DNA from: Terriglobia bacterium
GTDB lineage: Bacteria > Acidobacteriota > Terriglobia > Terriglobales > Acidobacteriaceae
NCBI GenBank assembly: GCA_020073525.1
Contig: JAIQFA010000033.1
Coordinates: forward strand, 1 to 49,524
DNA length: 49,524 nt
Direction of reading: 5' to 3'
Part shown: positions 7,385 through 16,378 of the stretch, in pieces
How positions within the stretch are numbered: position 1 is the stretch's first letter
Layout of the letters: each line of letters starts with the position of its first letter
Position numbers and translations under genes: made by a program
Notes under the pieces: generated by a model
Told to the model about the DNA's origin: nothing
What the model saw: the letters and a program-made list of their open reading frames with translations, nothing else
Databases searched by the model: none

Positions 7385-9004
7385 TTCCAACTTCCAATCC
7401 CGATAGCGGCGCCGCAATTCCGCTTTCAGCAGTTTCCCCGTCGACGTATGCGGCAGTTCCTCCACGAACACGAAGGCATCCGGCAATTGCCACTTCGCGA
7501 ACTTCGGTGACAGGAAGGCGCGCAGAGCTTCCGGAGACAACGTCGCACCGTCCTGCGCCACGATCACGGCCACGGGCCGCTCCTGCCACTTCGGATGGGC
7601 CACGGCGATCACCGCCGCTTCGCGAATTTGCGGATGTGCGACCAGGGCATTCTCCAGGTCGACGGAACTGATCCACTCGCCGCCCGACTTGATCAGGTCT
7701 TTTGTCCGATCCACGATTCTCAAATAGCCATCGGCATTCACGGTTCCGACATCGCTGGTGCGGAACCATCCGTCTTCGGTCCATTTGTCGTTTTCCGCCG
7801 GCAGGTTGTAGTAGCTGGCGGCGACCCAGGGACCGCGCAGCTGCACCTCTCCCATTGATTCTCCGTCCCACGGGACTTCACCGTTCTCGTTCACGACTCT
7901 TCTCTCTACGAACGGAACCGGGATGCCAGCCTGCGCCTTGATCTCGCATTTCTTTTCCTCAGGCCAATTCTGCATGTGCGCTTTGAGTTGGCTCGTTGTC
8001 GCTTGCGGACTGCTCTCGGTCAGGCCCCAGCCCTGTTCCAGGCTCCATCCGTGCTGCCGCAGTCTCTGAACCAAAGCTAGCGATGGCGCCGCCCCTCCCA
8101 CCAGAACTCGCATCGGGGGAAGCTTCCACCTGCCGGGGTTGTGGTCGAGGCACTCCAGAATACTGTGCCAGACCGTGGGCACGCCCCCGGCAACGGTGAC
8201 TCCCTCTTTTTCGCACAGCTCCAAAAGACTCTCTGGCTTGAGGTGCGGGCCGGGCAACACCTGCTTGGATCCCACCAGCGTTGCGGCGTACGATAGCCCC
8301 CAGCCGTTGACGTGAAACATGGAAACAATCGGCAGCACGGTGTCGGCGTTACAGATGCCAAAGTTGTCCACGGTCGTGAGCAGAAACGAATGCAGCATCA
8401 CCGATCGGTGCGTGTACACGACTCCCTTCGGAACTCCCGTTGTACCCGACGTGTAGCACATGCAGGCGGCTTCGTTTTCGTCGAGATCGGGATAACGGAA
8501 ACTGCCGGTGGCGGTACTCAGGAAATCCTCATAGTCTTCGAGTCCGGATGCGAGCCCTAATGAGGCGCTGCGGCCCGACCAGCCGACTACGATGACGCGC
8601 TCAAATCGAACCGAGCCGCGAATTTGTTCATACAACGGAAGCAAAACATCGTCGACGATCAGAAATCGGTCCTGCGCATGGTTCGCGATGTAAGCGATCT
8701 CTGATGGCGCCAGCCTGAGGTTCAGCGTGTGCAATACGCCGCCCGCGATCGGGATGCCAAAGTAGGCTTCCAGATGCGCGTGATGGTTCCACATCAGAGT
8801 TGCTACACGATCGCCACGTTTCAGGCCCGCTTTCTGCAGAACTTCCGCCAGAGCGCGCGCTCGGCGGTACAGATCGGCGTAAGTGTATCGGTGGAGTGCA
8901 TGATCAGGTCGCCGAGAAACGATCTCGGCATTGGGAAAGAACTTACCCGCGCGCTCCAGGCTATGGGAGAGCGTCAGGGGGTAGTGCATCATCGTTCCTT
9001 GCAT
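7379..9004 (-). CDS. Fatty acyl-CoA synthetase (medium/long-chain, AlkK-like)
   Basis: 541 residues, AMP-forming. Motifs in order: P-loop YTSGTTGVPKG near 190, core WGLTES near 340, TSDVGTVNADGYLRIVDRTK near 430, and the catalytic-lysine end motif STGKLLKAELRRRY near 525. All are intact. The start MQGTMMHYPLTL fits the family and AGGAG lies 4 nt upstream. It activates a fatty or aryl acid to its CoA thioester in the cytoplasm. It is divergent from a TetR regulator of the acyl-CoA-responsive type, with that regulator's operator between them, so control by fatty acid supply is likely. The stop codon lies inside repeat R1 copy B. Confidence 0.93.
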   Translation of the reverse strand: MQGTMMHYPLTLSHSLERAGKFFPNAEIVSRRPDHALHRYTYADLYRRARALAEVLQKAGLKRGDRVATLMWNHHAHLEAYFGIPIAGGVLHTLNLRLAPSEIAYIANHAQDRFLIVDDVLLPLYEQIRGSVRFERVIVVGWSGRSASLGLASGLEDYEDFLSTATGSFRYPDLDENEAACMCYTSGTTGVPKGVVYTHRSVMLHSFLLTTVDNFGICNADTVLPIVSMFHVNGWGLSYAATLVGSKQVLPGPHLKPESLLELCEKEGVTVAGGVPTVWHSILECLDHNPGRWKLPPMRVLVGGAAPSLALVQRLRQHGWSLEQGWGLTESSPQATTSQLKAHMQNWPEEKKCEIKAQAGIPVPFVERRVVNENGEVPWDGESMGEVQLRGPWVAASYYNLPAENDKWTEDGWFRTSDVGTVNADGYLRIVDRTKDLIKSGGEWISSVDLENALVAHPQIREAAVIAVAHPKWQERPVAVIVAQDGATLSPEALRAFLSPKFAKWQLPDAFVFVEELPHTSTGKLLKAELRRRYRDWKLEG

Positions 9005-9027
9005 GCGGCTCCTCTCAAGAAGTCATC

Positions 9028-9093
9028 GTAGAGACGGGGCTTGCCCCGTCTCACTCTCATTGCGGGCGGAGACGGGGCAAGCCCCGTCCCTAC
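9028..9093. repeat. Inverted pair of R2 palindromes in a divergent promoter
   Basis: GTAGAGACGGGGCTTGCCCC (from 9028) and its near-perfect reverse complement (ending GCCCCGTCCCTAC at 9093) form a 66-bp structure in which each arm is itself a palindrome (GACGGGG/CCCCGTC). It lies between the acyl-CoA synthetase start (9004) and the TetR operator, so it falls within the region expected to carry their promoters. Confidence 0.65.
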
Positions 9094-9154
9094 AGCGGAA
9101 GCATCAAGATTCTTGCCACATAATAAGGATGGTGTGTAAGATTGAGCCTCGTTT

Positions 9155-9173
9155 AACGAACGTTCGCTCGAAA
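9155..9173. promoter_or_regulatory. TetR-type operator at the tetR start
   Basis: AACGAACGTTCG (9155-9166) contains the perfect palindrome CGAACGTTCG and continues CTCGAAAC. The 15-mer ACGTTCGCTCGAAAC is shared with 2858-2872. It ends about 5 bp before the TetR ATG, so it probably serves autorepression and may also control the divergent acyl-CoA synthetase. Confidence 0.7.
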
Positions 9174-9177
9174 CCAG

Positions 9178-9816
9178 ATGAGCCCAACTGCACCCATACC
9201 CGATTCCACCGTTCCCAACTCGGATAGTCGCTATGATCGCCAGTTGGCCAAAATCCTAGAACATGCGACCGCAATTTTCTATGAAAAAGGATACGAAGGC
9301 GCTTCCATCCGCGACCTGTCCCGAGCGAGCGGGATGTCCTTGGCCGGTCTGTACTACTATTTCGAGTCCAAGGAGAAGCTCCTCTATGTCATCCAGCGCC
9401 ATCTCTTTCTCTCTGTCATGGACCTTGTCCGCGAACGTCTGCGAGAAGAGACCGATCCCGAGCAACGCGTTCGGGTTTTCATTCTCACCCATCTGGAATA
9501 CTTTCTCGCCAATCCGAAATCGATGAAAGTGCTGTCGCACGAAGACGACGTACTCAAGGAAGAACTTGGCGCAGACATCGCCAACCTTAAGCGCCAGTAC
9601 TACCGTTGTGCCGCGGACCTGGTCGATGCGCTGAAGGCGGCCAAAGGTCTGCAGTTCAACTCCCGCGTGGCTGTGCTGTCGCTATTCGGAATGATGAACT
9701 GGATTTATACCTGGTACAACCCGCACGTCGACGGCGACGCGAAACTCCTGGCCCGCGAAATCGGAGATGTATTTTTGGGCGGAATTTACGCGACCTTGGC
9801 TCCCCCACCAGCCTGA
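9178..9816 (+). CDS. TetR/AcrR-family regulator, acyl-CoA-responsive type
   Basis: 212 residues. The N-terminal helix-turn-helix covers about 20-68 (AKILEHATAIFYEKGYEGAS through MSLAGLYYYFESKEKLL). The C-terminal ligand domain has the NWIYTWYNPHVDGDAKLLA pattern common in KstR2/FadR-like TetR proteins that sense acyl-CoA. This is family knowledge, not proof of ligand. No clear Shine-Dalgarno sequence precedes the ATG, so the mRNA may be leaderless or the operator overlaps the leader. It is divergent from an acyl-CoA synthetase, and its presumptive operator is repeated in front of TonB receptor 1, so the regulon probably includes uptake of a lipid-like or acyl substrate. Confidence 0.9.
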   Translation: MSPTAPIPDSTVPNSDSRYDRQLAKILEHATAIFYEKGYEGASIRDLSRASGMSLAGLYYYFESKEKLLYVIQRHLFLSVMDLVRERLREETDPEQRVRVFILTHLEYFLANPKSMKVLSHEDDVLKEELGADIANLKRQYYRCAADLVDALKAAKGLQFNSRVAVLSLFGMMNWIYTWYNPHVDGDAKLLAREIGDVFLGGIYATLAPPPA

Positions 9817-10052
9817 GTCGATGTGGGAGCGGGGCTAACCCCAGTAAGCGCTAACTCAAGGACTGTGGAAAGATCGCAGCATCAATCTGCTGATAGACCT
9901 TCAAGCAGGGAAGCGTTGTATTCCGTTGGAAAATCCCATCCACCCTCTCCAGTGAACAATTTGGCCAAAGGAGGAATCGACTGGATCGAACGCTTCTCCA
10001 CAAGTAAATCGATATGCAGGCAAGCCCCGCCCAGTCGCGATGACAAGAGCCT

Positions 10053-11474
10053 TCATCGGACGCCAGCTTCCGCTATCTGCAGGTCCAGACTTACCCTCTC
10101 GCCATTGATGAGTACGGAACCTCCATCGAGGAGTTGCTGCCCTGTACAGTCGTAAGTCTCGTAACAACGTAGCGCCTCGACTGGAAAGAAAAACTCGACG
10201 GCTTCGCTGCCCTGAGCCCCGTCAGATTGGGTGTCGTTGGCCGGGTCGGGTTGCTTCGGCGGTTGCCTGTCTTGCGGCTCGTCTTGCGATTTCCCTTGAA
10301 GCTTTCCCTTCGGCTTGTCTTGTGGCATGTTGCCCGGCTTCTGTGCTGAGGGACTCTCATGTGTTTCCGGCAGATGGATGGCGGTGCTGAACGCGATGCC
10401 ATCGAAATCAAGATCGCCCTTGAGGTAGGCCATCATCGGCCGGACAAGGTGCGCGATGTGATCGTCGAAAGCGAGAGCCGCCATTTTGTAGCGGCTGCCG
10501 GAAGCGCTGGCGGGCAGCGGCGTTGTGACGGCAAACTCGAGGTAGGCGCCTTTGCGGAACGCCACCATCGTTGGGGGTGCGTACGACACAAAATGCGCTT
10601 GTGGATCGGTTTCCCTGACGATGACGCCAATGATTTTCTCGTATGCGGCCTGGATCTTGGCCAGGGCTTCGGGCGAGGTGTCGCGTGGCGGAGCCACAGG
10701 CGCGGATACGCGAGGCGCGGACCGCGAACCGCCGGCACTACTCTTGGTTGTTACAGCCTCTTTCGACGCGGGACTGTTGGCGTCGCCTTTGTCGAGTTGT
10801 TTGGCAGCCTCGGCCGCCGCCTGGTCGCTGAGATAGAGCAGGAATGGTTCGCCGTTGTAGAAAAACTGCCCCTCCAAAACAGCTGCCTGGCGGTCGTTCT
10901 CGTTCTTGGCTTCGACAAGCTTGGTCGCTGCCTGCTTCGGTAGCACGAGCACCAGGTTTTCCGCCTTCTCCATGTTCATGCCCATGGCTTTTCCGCGGAT
11001 GCGATGTGAGATCTCCATCGCAAATCCCTCGACGTCGGGATTATCTTTGAGCCCGTTCACCGCGATCTCCAGCACCGGGAGCATTACATCGTTGAATGTG
11101 CGCACCGCACGATGGCTTTTGTTGACCAACTCGACGGAGTAGGAGCCAAAGTAGTTAGCAGTGAGTTCCACGACGGTCATGCCGCCGTAGTTGTCGAAGC
11201 GCAGGGAACGCTGGTCGGCGCGTTCCTGTTGGGCCATTTCCAGATCAAGCACGCGGCTGAAATAGAACGGGTAGGGAAAGATGTGGCCTTGAATCTCCAC
11301 TGCCACCGCCTGCAGTTGCTGAAAGTATTTCTCCTGCAGCGCGCGCATTTGCGGACTCTTGACTTCCGCAGGCGTCAACGCCTGGCCAGCGGCCAACGGC
11401 GTGGTCATCGGCACCGCAACACCCACCAGCAGGGCGGCGAACCACAGCAGCAAACTACTTCTGCGCGTAGACAA
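10053..11474 (-). CDS. Unknown exported protein with internal duplication, last gene of the bc-type operon
   Basis: 473 residues. A signal peptide (1-30, hydrophobic LLLWFAALLVGVAVP) leads to an exported protein with no family that I recognise. Two halves look related: 129-158 (VMLPVLEIAVNGLKDNPDVE, then GFAMEISHR) matches 338-366 (HLVRPMMAYLKGDLDFDGIA). Each is followed later by an F-rich strand (EGQFFYNGEPFLLYLS and EAVEFFFPVEALRCYE). Low-complexity linkers lie at about 230-265 (Ser/Pro/Ala) and 375-425 (Lys/Gln/Pro/Asp). It has no haem motif. It overlaps the preceding cytochrome gene by 20 bp, so it is co-translated with the respiratory operon and may be a structural or assembly subunit; this is inference. 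Confidence 0.75.
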   Translation of the reverse strand: MSTRRSSLLLWFAALLVGVAVPMTTPLAAGQALTPAEVKSPQMRALQEKYFQQLQAVAVEIQGHIFPYPFYFSRVLDLEMAQQERADQRSLRFDNYGGMTVVELTANYFGSYSVELVNKSHRAVRTFNDVMLPVLEIAVNGLKDNPDVEGFAMEISHRIRGKAMGMNMEKAENLVLVLPKQAATKLVEAKNENDRQAAVLEGQFFYNGEPFLLYLSDQAAAEAAKQLDKGDANSPASKEAVTTKSSAGGSRSAPRVSAPVAPPRDTSPEALAKIQAAYEKIIGVIVRETDPQAHFVSYAPPTMVAFRKGAYLEFAVTTPLPASASGSRYKMAALAFDDHIAHLVRPMMAYLKGDLDFDGIAFSTAIHLPETHESPSAQKPGNMPQDKPKGKLQGKSQDEPQDRQPPKQPDPANDTQSDGAQGSEAVEFFFPVEALRCYETYDCTGQQLLDGGSVLINGERVSLDLQIAEAGVR

Positions 11475-12201
11475 TCCCGGGAGCTCCGTATGGAGGATCG
11501 GACACCATCCGAATGTAGGCGATCAGCGCCTGAATTTCGGATTTTGACAAAGTATATCCGTATGGAGCCATCAGTGGGGATTTGTTCAGTGCCGGACCTC
11601 CGTGCGAGATAATCGCAGTTAAGTCGGCATCGGTCATCTTGTTTAGCGTCTCGCCTTCGGTAAACGGGTGGGGCTTCACTTCCAGGTTGTCATAGTTTGA
11701 GACGCGCTCCGGCGTCGATTCCTGGTTGTGGCAGCGCGCGCAGTATTGATCGTTCAGTTGGCTGCCCAACATTTCCTGGTAGCCGAGGGCGATCTCCTCG
11801 ATTTTCAGATCGACGGTCTTTCCTGCCTTGGTGGTCGTGCTGGCCGTGAGCTGATACCGCCCAGGAATCGTGCCCAGCGACACGTTTGAGGTGAATTGTC
11901 CGCTCGAGTCGGTGAGCCCGACAGCGGGGTCGAGGTAGGTGCCATTCGGCCCGCGAATGACGACCAGCGCCCCGGTCACGGCGTTCCCTTGTTCGTCGTT
12001 GACTTGAACGACAACGGGCTGGGCGAGCGGCGTCCCCACTTCAGCGGTCTGCTTTCCACCGCTCGATTCCACGATGGCGGCGCCGGAGGCTGTTGCCTTC
12101 GGCGTCGAGGGTGATGTTGCGGACGGGCGCGAGCATCCGAGAGAAAAGAGCAGGACGGTGGCGCACAAGACAGGCGTCACCTCAGGGGCTAAAGCCCTCA
12201 T
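11455..12201 (-). CDS. Lipoprotein monohaem cytochrome c with an Ig-like domain
   Basis: Start chosen at 12201, giving 248 residues with a short lipoprotein signal ending in the lipobox LFSLGC. A beta-sandwich (Ig-like, VVQVNDEQGNAVTGALVVIR to GRYQLTASTTT) is followed by a cytochrome c domain with CARCH and a candidate Met ligand in PLMAPYGYTLS. An earlier in-frame ATG at 12294 overlaps the stop of the octahaem gene (ATGA) and would add 31 residues, but these are encoded by a palindromic repeat and push the lipoprotein signal away from the N-terminus. AAGGGG, part of that repeat, lies 9 nt before 12201. The product is probably tethered to the membrane and passes electrons on from the bc-type complex. 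Confidence 0.82.
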   Translation of the reverse strand: MRALAPEVTPVLCATVLLFSLGCSRPSATSPSTPKATASGAAIVESSGGKQTAEVGTPLAQPVVVQVNDEQGNAVTGALVVIRGPNGTYLDPAVGLTDSSGQFTSNVSLGTIPGRYQLTASTTTKAGKTVDLKIEEIALGYQEMLGSQLNDQYCARCHNQESTPERVSNYDNLEVKPHPFTEGETLNKMTDADLTAIISHGGPALNKSPLMAPYGYTLSKSEIQALIAYIRMVSDPPYGAPGIVYAQK

Positions 12202-12240
12202 CAAACGTAGCCCCTTAATGCAGTGCTGAAGCGCTGCTCC
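12181..12240. repeat. Palindromic repeat at the start of the lipoprotein cytochrome gene
   Basis: It contains the hairpin GGGCTAAAGCCC (12186-12197), then AGCCCCTTAATGCAG and TGAAGCGCTG, a pattern like other interspersed repeats in this window. It overlaps the probable start codon at 12201 and appears to provide the ribosome-binding sequence AAGGGG on the minus strand. Confidence 0.55.
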
Positions 12241-12290
12241 ACCCAAAACCAATCCACCGAAGCCCAACTCTGTATTCCAGGCGGTGCGCT

Positions 12291-14359
12291 TCATCGCTTC
12301 TTCGCCTCCTGTTTCTCGTTTCCTTTCTGACTCATCAGAAACGCGGTCAGCGCGCGGGCGTCCTCATCGCTCATGTTGCGTTTCGGCTCCTGCGTGCCCG
12401 ACCGCAATGCCGACGGGTCTTTCATCCAACCGTAGATCCACGCCGCCGTCAGCCTCGAGCCCACATGCGTCAGCGTGGGCCCGATGTAGCCCTTGTCCTG
12501 TTTCGTATCGATGATGTGGCAGGACTGGCATCCATATTTCGAGTAGTAGAGCTGTTTTCCCAGTTCAACCTGTGCCGGCGGGTACCCCGTCAGCGGCATC
12601 GAATCGCGATCCACTTTCGGCGACTGATAAACCGTGATGATGTAGTCAGTCAGCGTGTTGATCTCCGCGTCGGTAAGGTTGAACTTCGGCATGCGCCGGA
12701 TCAGCGCCGGCCGTAGCGTGTTCGGGTTGCGGAAGAACTGCACTAGCCACTCTCGCTGCACCGAACTGCCTTCCCAGGTCAAGTCGGGAGCCATATCACC
12801 GCCGCGGCCGTTGATGGTGTGGCAGGTGAAGCAACTCAGATCGTTGATCAGTTGGCCAGCCCTTCCGGCGGGCTCGTACTGCGAGACGGCGAGGGCGGGC
12901 ACGGTTTTTGCGGTGGGCAGCGTCAGCGCGCGTTCGTTGTGCGCGAGCAACGCGTTGACCAATCCATCAACCTGCACCGGCGTGAACGTGTACTGCGGCA
13001 TCTTCAGGGCGGAACCGAAAGCGCGCGGCTGCTTGATCTTTGCACCAATGTAATCGTACAGAGTGTGCGGCACCCCGGGAGCAAACGCCAGTTGGTTCAC
13101 GGGCTTCGAGCCAATCTTGGTGAGTTCGGGCGCAAAGTTTTCCGGGCGCTTCACACCGTTGATAACGTGACAGGATGCGCAGCCGTAATCGTTCACCAGC
13201 CGTTTGCCGTGCGCGATCTGATCAGGAGTAGGCGCCTCCAGGTGCACATTGGCCAACAGACCGGCCTCGGTCTTGGCCAAAAGGAATCCCGTCAGGTCGC
13301 CGACTTCCTGATCGTTGAAGCGGTAGTGCGGCATACCAGTTGGCGGATCGTAATCGTGCGGATTGCGCACCCACGCCTGCAGAAACTCGGGTTTTGCCTT
13401 GGACCCAATCTTCGTAAGTTCTGGACCAACGTTGCCGCCCACCAGGTTTCCGGCGGCGTTTTGTACGGCGTGGCACGAAGAGCAGAACGACTCGCCGTAG
13501 AGGCTGGTCGCTTTTGTCAGCAACGCGGCATCGTCTTTCACCTTCTTCGCTTCGTCGAGCGACGCTTGCACCACCCTGAGCGATGCCGGGGTGCTGGACG
13601 AGATCAGGAAGGCGGAAACGTCCCGCGCGTCGTCGTCGCTTAGCTTGAAGTTCGGCATCGTGGCCGTGGTCGAATAGGCCTGTGGATCTTTGAGCCATGC
13701 ATAGATCCATTCCCGTGTGGTCTTGTCTGCGATGTGCGCGAGCGATGGCGGATCATCGGTCGCTGCGATCACGCTGCCATCCGGTTGCCTCACCGTGTGA
13801 CAATGAACGCATCCGTAGGCGCGCAGTGTCTTGCGGCCAAGATTCAACTGGGGCGTGCCCTTCAGATCCTGTTGGTGACACTGGCCGCACGATGATTCCA
13901 GGTACTTCGCGGGCAGAATCGGTTCTTCCCATGCCAGCGTGCTTTTGTGCGCTTCCTCGACCGAAGTCGCCGCGCCCTGGCCGCGATGGCAGAGCACGCA
14001 GCCAAATTCTTCCAACTTGTGCGGAATCGCTGGATGATAGCGATACGGTTGAATCGCAACATCCGCCAGGGTTGGTTCCTTCAGCGCGCTGTGACAGGTG
14101 GTACAACGATCGACCACGCCCATCTCGGGCAGCCATATCTGCTGAATGCCGGGTTGAAAGTGGCGACGCAATGTAACAGCATCACTGCGTTTTGCGATCA
14201 GACGCTCGTAGCCGCGCTGGTAGACATGCCAGTCGGCAAAGAAATGCTTCGCCGGAGCGATGGCCAGCAGCACGAGCAGCACCAGGCTCATCCAGCCGAA
14301 CGCGGTCACGGTATCGCCAAAGAACTTCTTACGGAGTTTTTCGAGAGGGACCGGGAGTT

Positions 14360-14363
<4 letters not shown>
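12291..14363 (-). CDS. Octahaem membrane-anchored cytochrome c of the bc-type complex
   Basis: 690 residues from a GTG start that overlaps the previous stop (GTGA). One transmembrane helix at about 21-40 anchors it. Eight CXXCH motifs are visible at residues 87, 122, 159, 185, 294, 395, 511 and 612. The last five start successive class I cytochrome c domains, each with a distal Met candidate (M236, M344, M455, M558, M664) in MPxF-like segments. The first three hemes lie in a separate N-terminal segment. It sits directly after the cytochrome b subunits, where a cytochrome c1 or f gene would be expected, so it probably accepts electrons from the Rieske protein and conducts them along a haem wire. 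No classical c1 gene is present. Confidence 0.92.
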
Positions 14364-15081
<718 letters not shown>

Positions 15082-15085
<4 letters not shown>

Positions 15086-15861
15086 AACGTTGGCCTCGCG
15101 GGAGCCGTCGTCATCACCACATCCGGCTCACTGTGACGCGCATACAAGCCGCCGTCCTTGCGGATCCGCCAGAAGTGGATGGCGACAAACAACAGCGCTA
15201 TCAGCGGAAGAATCATGCAATGCAGCACATAGAAACGCAGCAGGGCGTTGGCGTTCACGAAGTGCCCGCCCAGCATGAGGAAGCGGACTTTGTCTCCCAT
15301 GAGCGGAACTGCCGACGCGATATTCGAACCCACGGTGATAGCCCAGTACGCCAGTTGATCCCACGGCAGCAGGTAACCGGTGTAGCTGAGCAGCAGCGTA
15401 AGCAGGAGCAGCACGATCCCGATCACCCAGTTGAATTCGCGCGGTGGACGATATGCCCCGCGGTAGAACACGCGGAACATGTGCGCGAACACCAGAAAGA
15501 CCATGGCGTGCGCCGACCAGCGATGCAGATTGCGCAGGAACTGACCGGAGGAAACCACGAACTGCAGGTCCTTAGTGTCGACGTACGCTTGCGGCGTCGA
15601 AGGATGGTAGTAGAGCATCAGTAGAATACCGGTGATCACGAGAATTCCGAACGTGCCCAGCGTCAGCGTGCCCAGGTACCAGGTGGTGTTGAAGTCGAGC
15701 ATGCGCTTCCGCACCTTGGTCGAGAACAGGTGGAGAAACACGTTTTGCTGAATCGCCATCGAGTTGCGAAGCGTGCTTTTGCCCGTGCCGCCGCGGAAGA
15801 CCGAGCGCCAGACTCGCGACTTCTGCAACTCATCGATGTATTTGTTCAAGGTTGCGTTCAT
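15082..15861 (-). CDS. Cytochrome b N-terminal domain (b6-like)
   Basis: 259 residues with four core membrane helices. Haem b ligands are visible: His113 and His127 ([17 protein letters not shown], 13 residues between) and His214 and His229 (VLHCMILPL...AIHFWR, 14 between). The 14-residue spacing in the last helix is the b6 pattern, not the mitochondrial bc1 pattern. The conserved [19 protein letters not shown] segment of the quinol pocket is intact. The start lies 2 bp after the Rieske stop. It carries electrons across the membrane between the two quinone sites, with menaquinone as the likely substrate in this phylum. Confidence 0.94.
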
Positions 15862-15863
15862 CG

Positions 15864-16376
15864 CTAAACCCTCACGAACTGTAGCGGTCGAATTTCTTCG
15901 GAACGATCCACGATTAACTCGCCCTCTTCGCTGAGCGACATCTTGAGCCAGGGAAGCGGCTTCGGAGCCGGCCCCTCAATCTTCTCTCCGGGTGTTTTGC
16001 CAGCCTGCAGAACATTGAACTTGCTGCCATGGCAGGGGCACGCGATGATGCCCAAGTCCGGTTTCCAGGCGGTCAAACAGCCCAGATGGGTGCACACGGC
16101 GTTCAGCGCAAAGAAGCCTTCCTTGGCATGGACGACAAAAATTCGCGCATCGACGTCGAGCGTGACGGAGTCGGGCTGATAGCTCTCCGGGCGGCCCATG
16201 TTCACTACCGGCGAAGGCTCGTAAAGCACGTTTGGCGAAAGAAACTGGTAGCCGAAGACGGCTGTTCCGGCTGCGGCGATTCCCATCGATCCCAGTCCCA
16301 TCTTCACGAAAAACTCTCGCCGGTCGATGCCCGGATTGGCTGCGGTTTGAACTCTCTCCTTCTTTTCTTCTGCCAT
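15864..16376 (-). CDS. Rieske iron-sulfur protein
   Basis: 170 residues from ATG at 16376, which lies 2 bp after the stop of the upstream flavoprotein. A longer reading frame reaching 16532 overlaps that gene and is unlikely. The N-terminus has a twin-arginine-like [20 protein letters not shown] anchor. The [2Fe-2S] ligands are in CTHLGC (Cys95, His97, Cys100) and CPCHGSKF (Cys113, His116), with the disulfide cysteines present, and the conserved PAPKPLPW end motif follows. It is the mobile quinol-oxidising subunit of the complex encoded by the next genes. Confidence 0.95.
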   Translation of the reverse strand: MAEEKKERVQTAANPGIDRREFFVKMGLGSMGIAAAGTAVFGYQFLSPNVLYEPSPVVNMGRPESYQPDSVTLDVDARIFVVHAKEGFFALNAVCTHLGCLTAWKPDLGIIACPCHGSKFNVLQAGKTPGEKIEGPAPKPLPWLKMSLSEEGELIVDRSEEIRPLQFVRV

Positions 16377-16378
16377 AG

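Noticed and set aside
9817..10052. Convergent spacer after tetR examined for a tRNA or small RNA
   Set aside because: No cloverleaf, no strong terminator and only a 4-bp-stem hairpin GGGGCTAACCCC near 9831 were found; nothing supportable.
12201..12294. Extended N-terminus of the lipoprotein cytochrome starting at 12294
   Set aside because: It would place 31 repeat-encoded residues in front of a lipoprotein signal, although the ATGA overlap leaves it possible; the shorter start is preferred.
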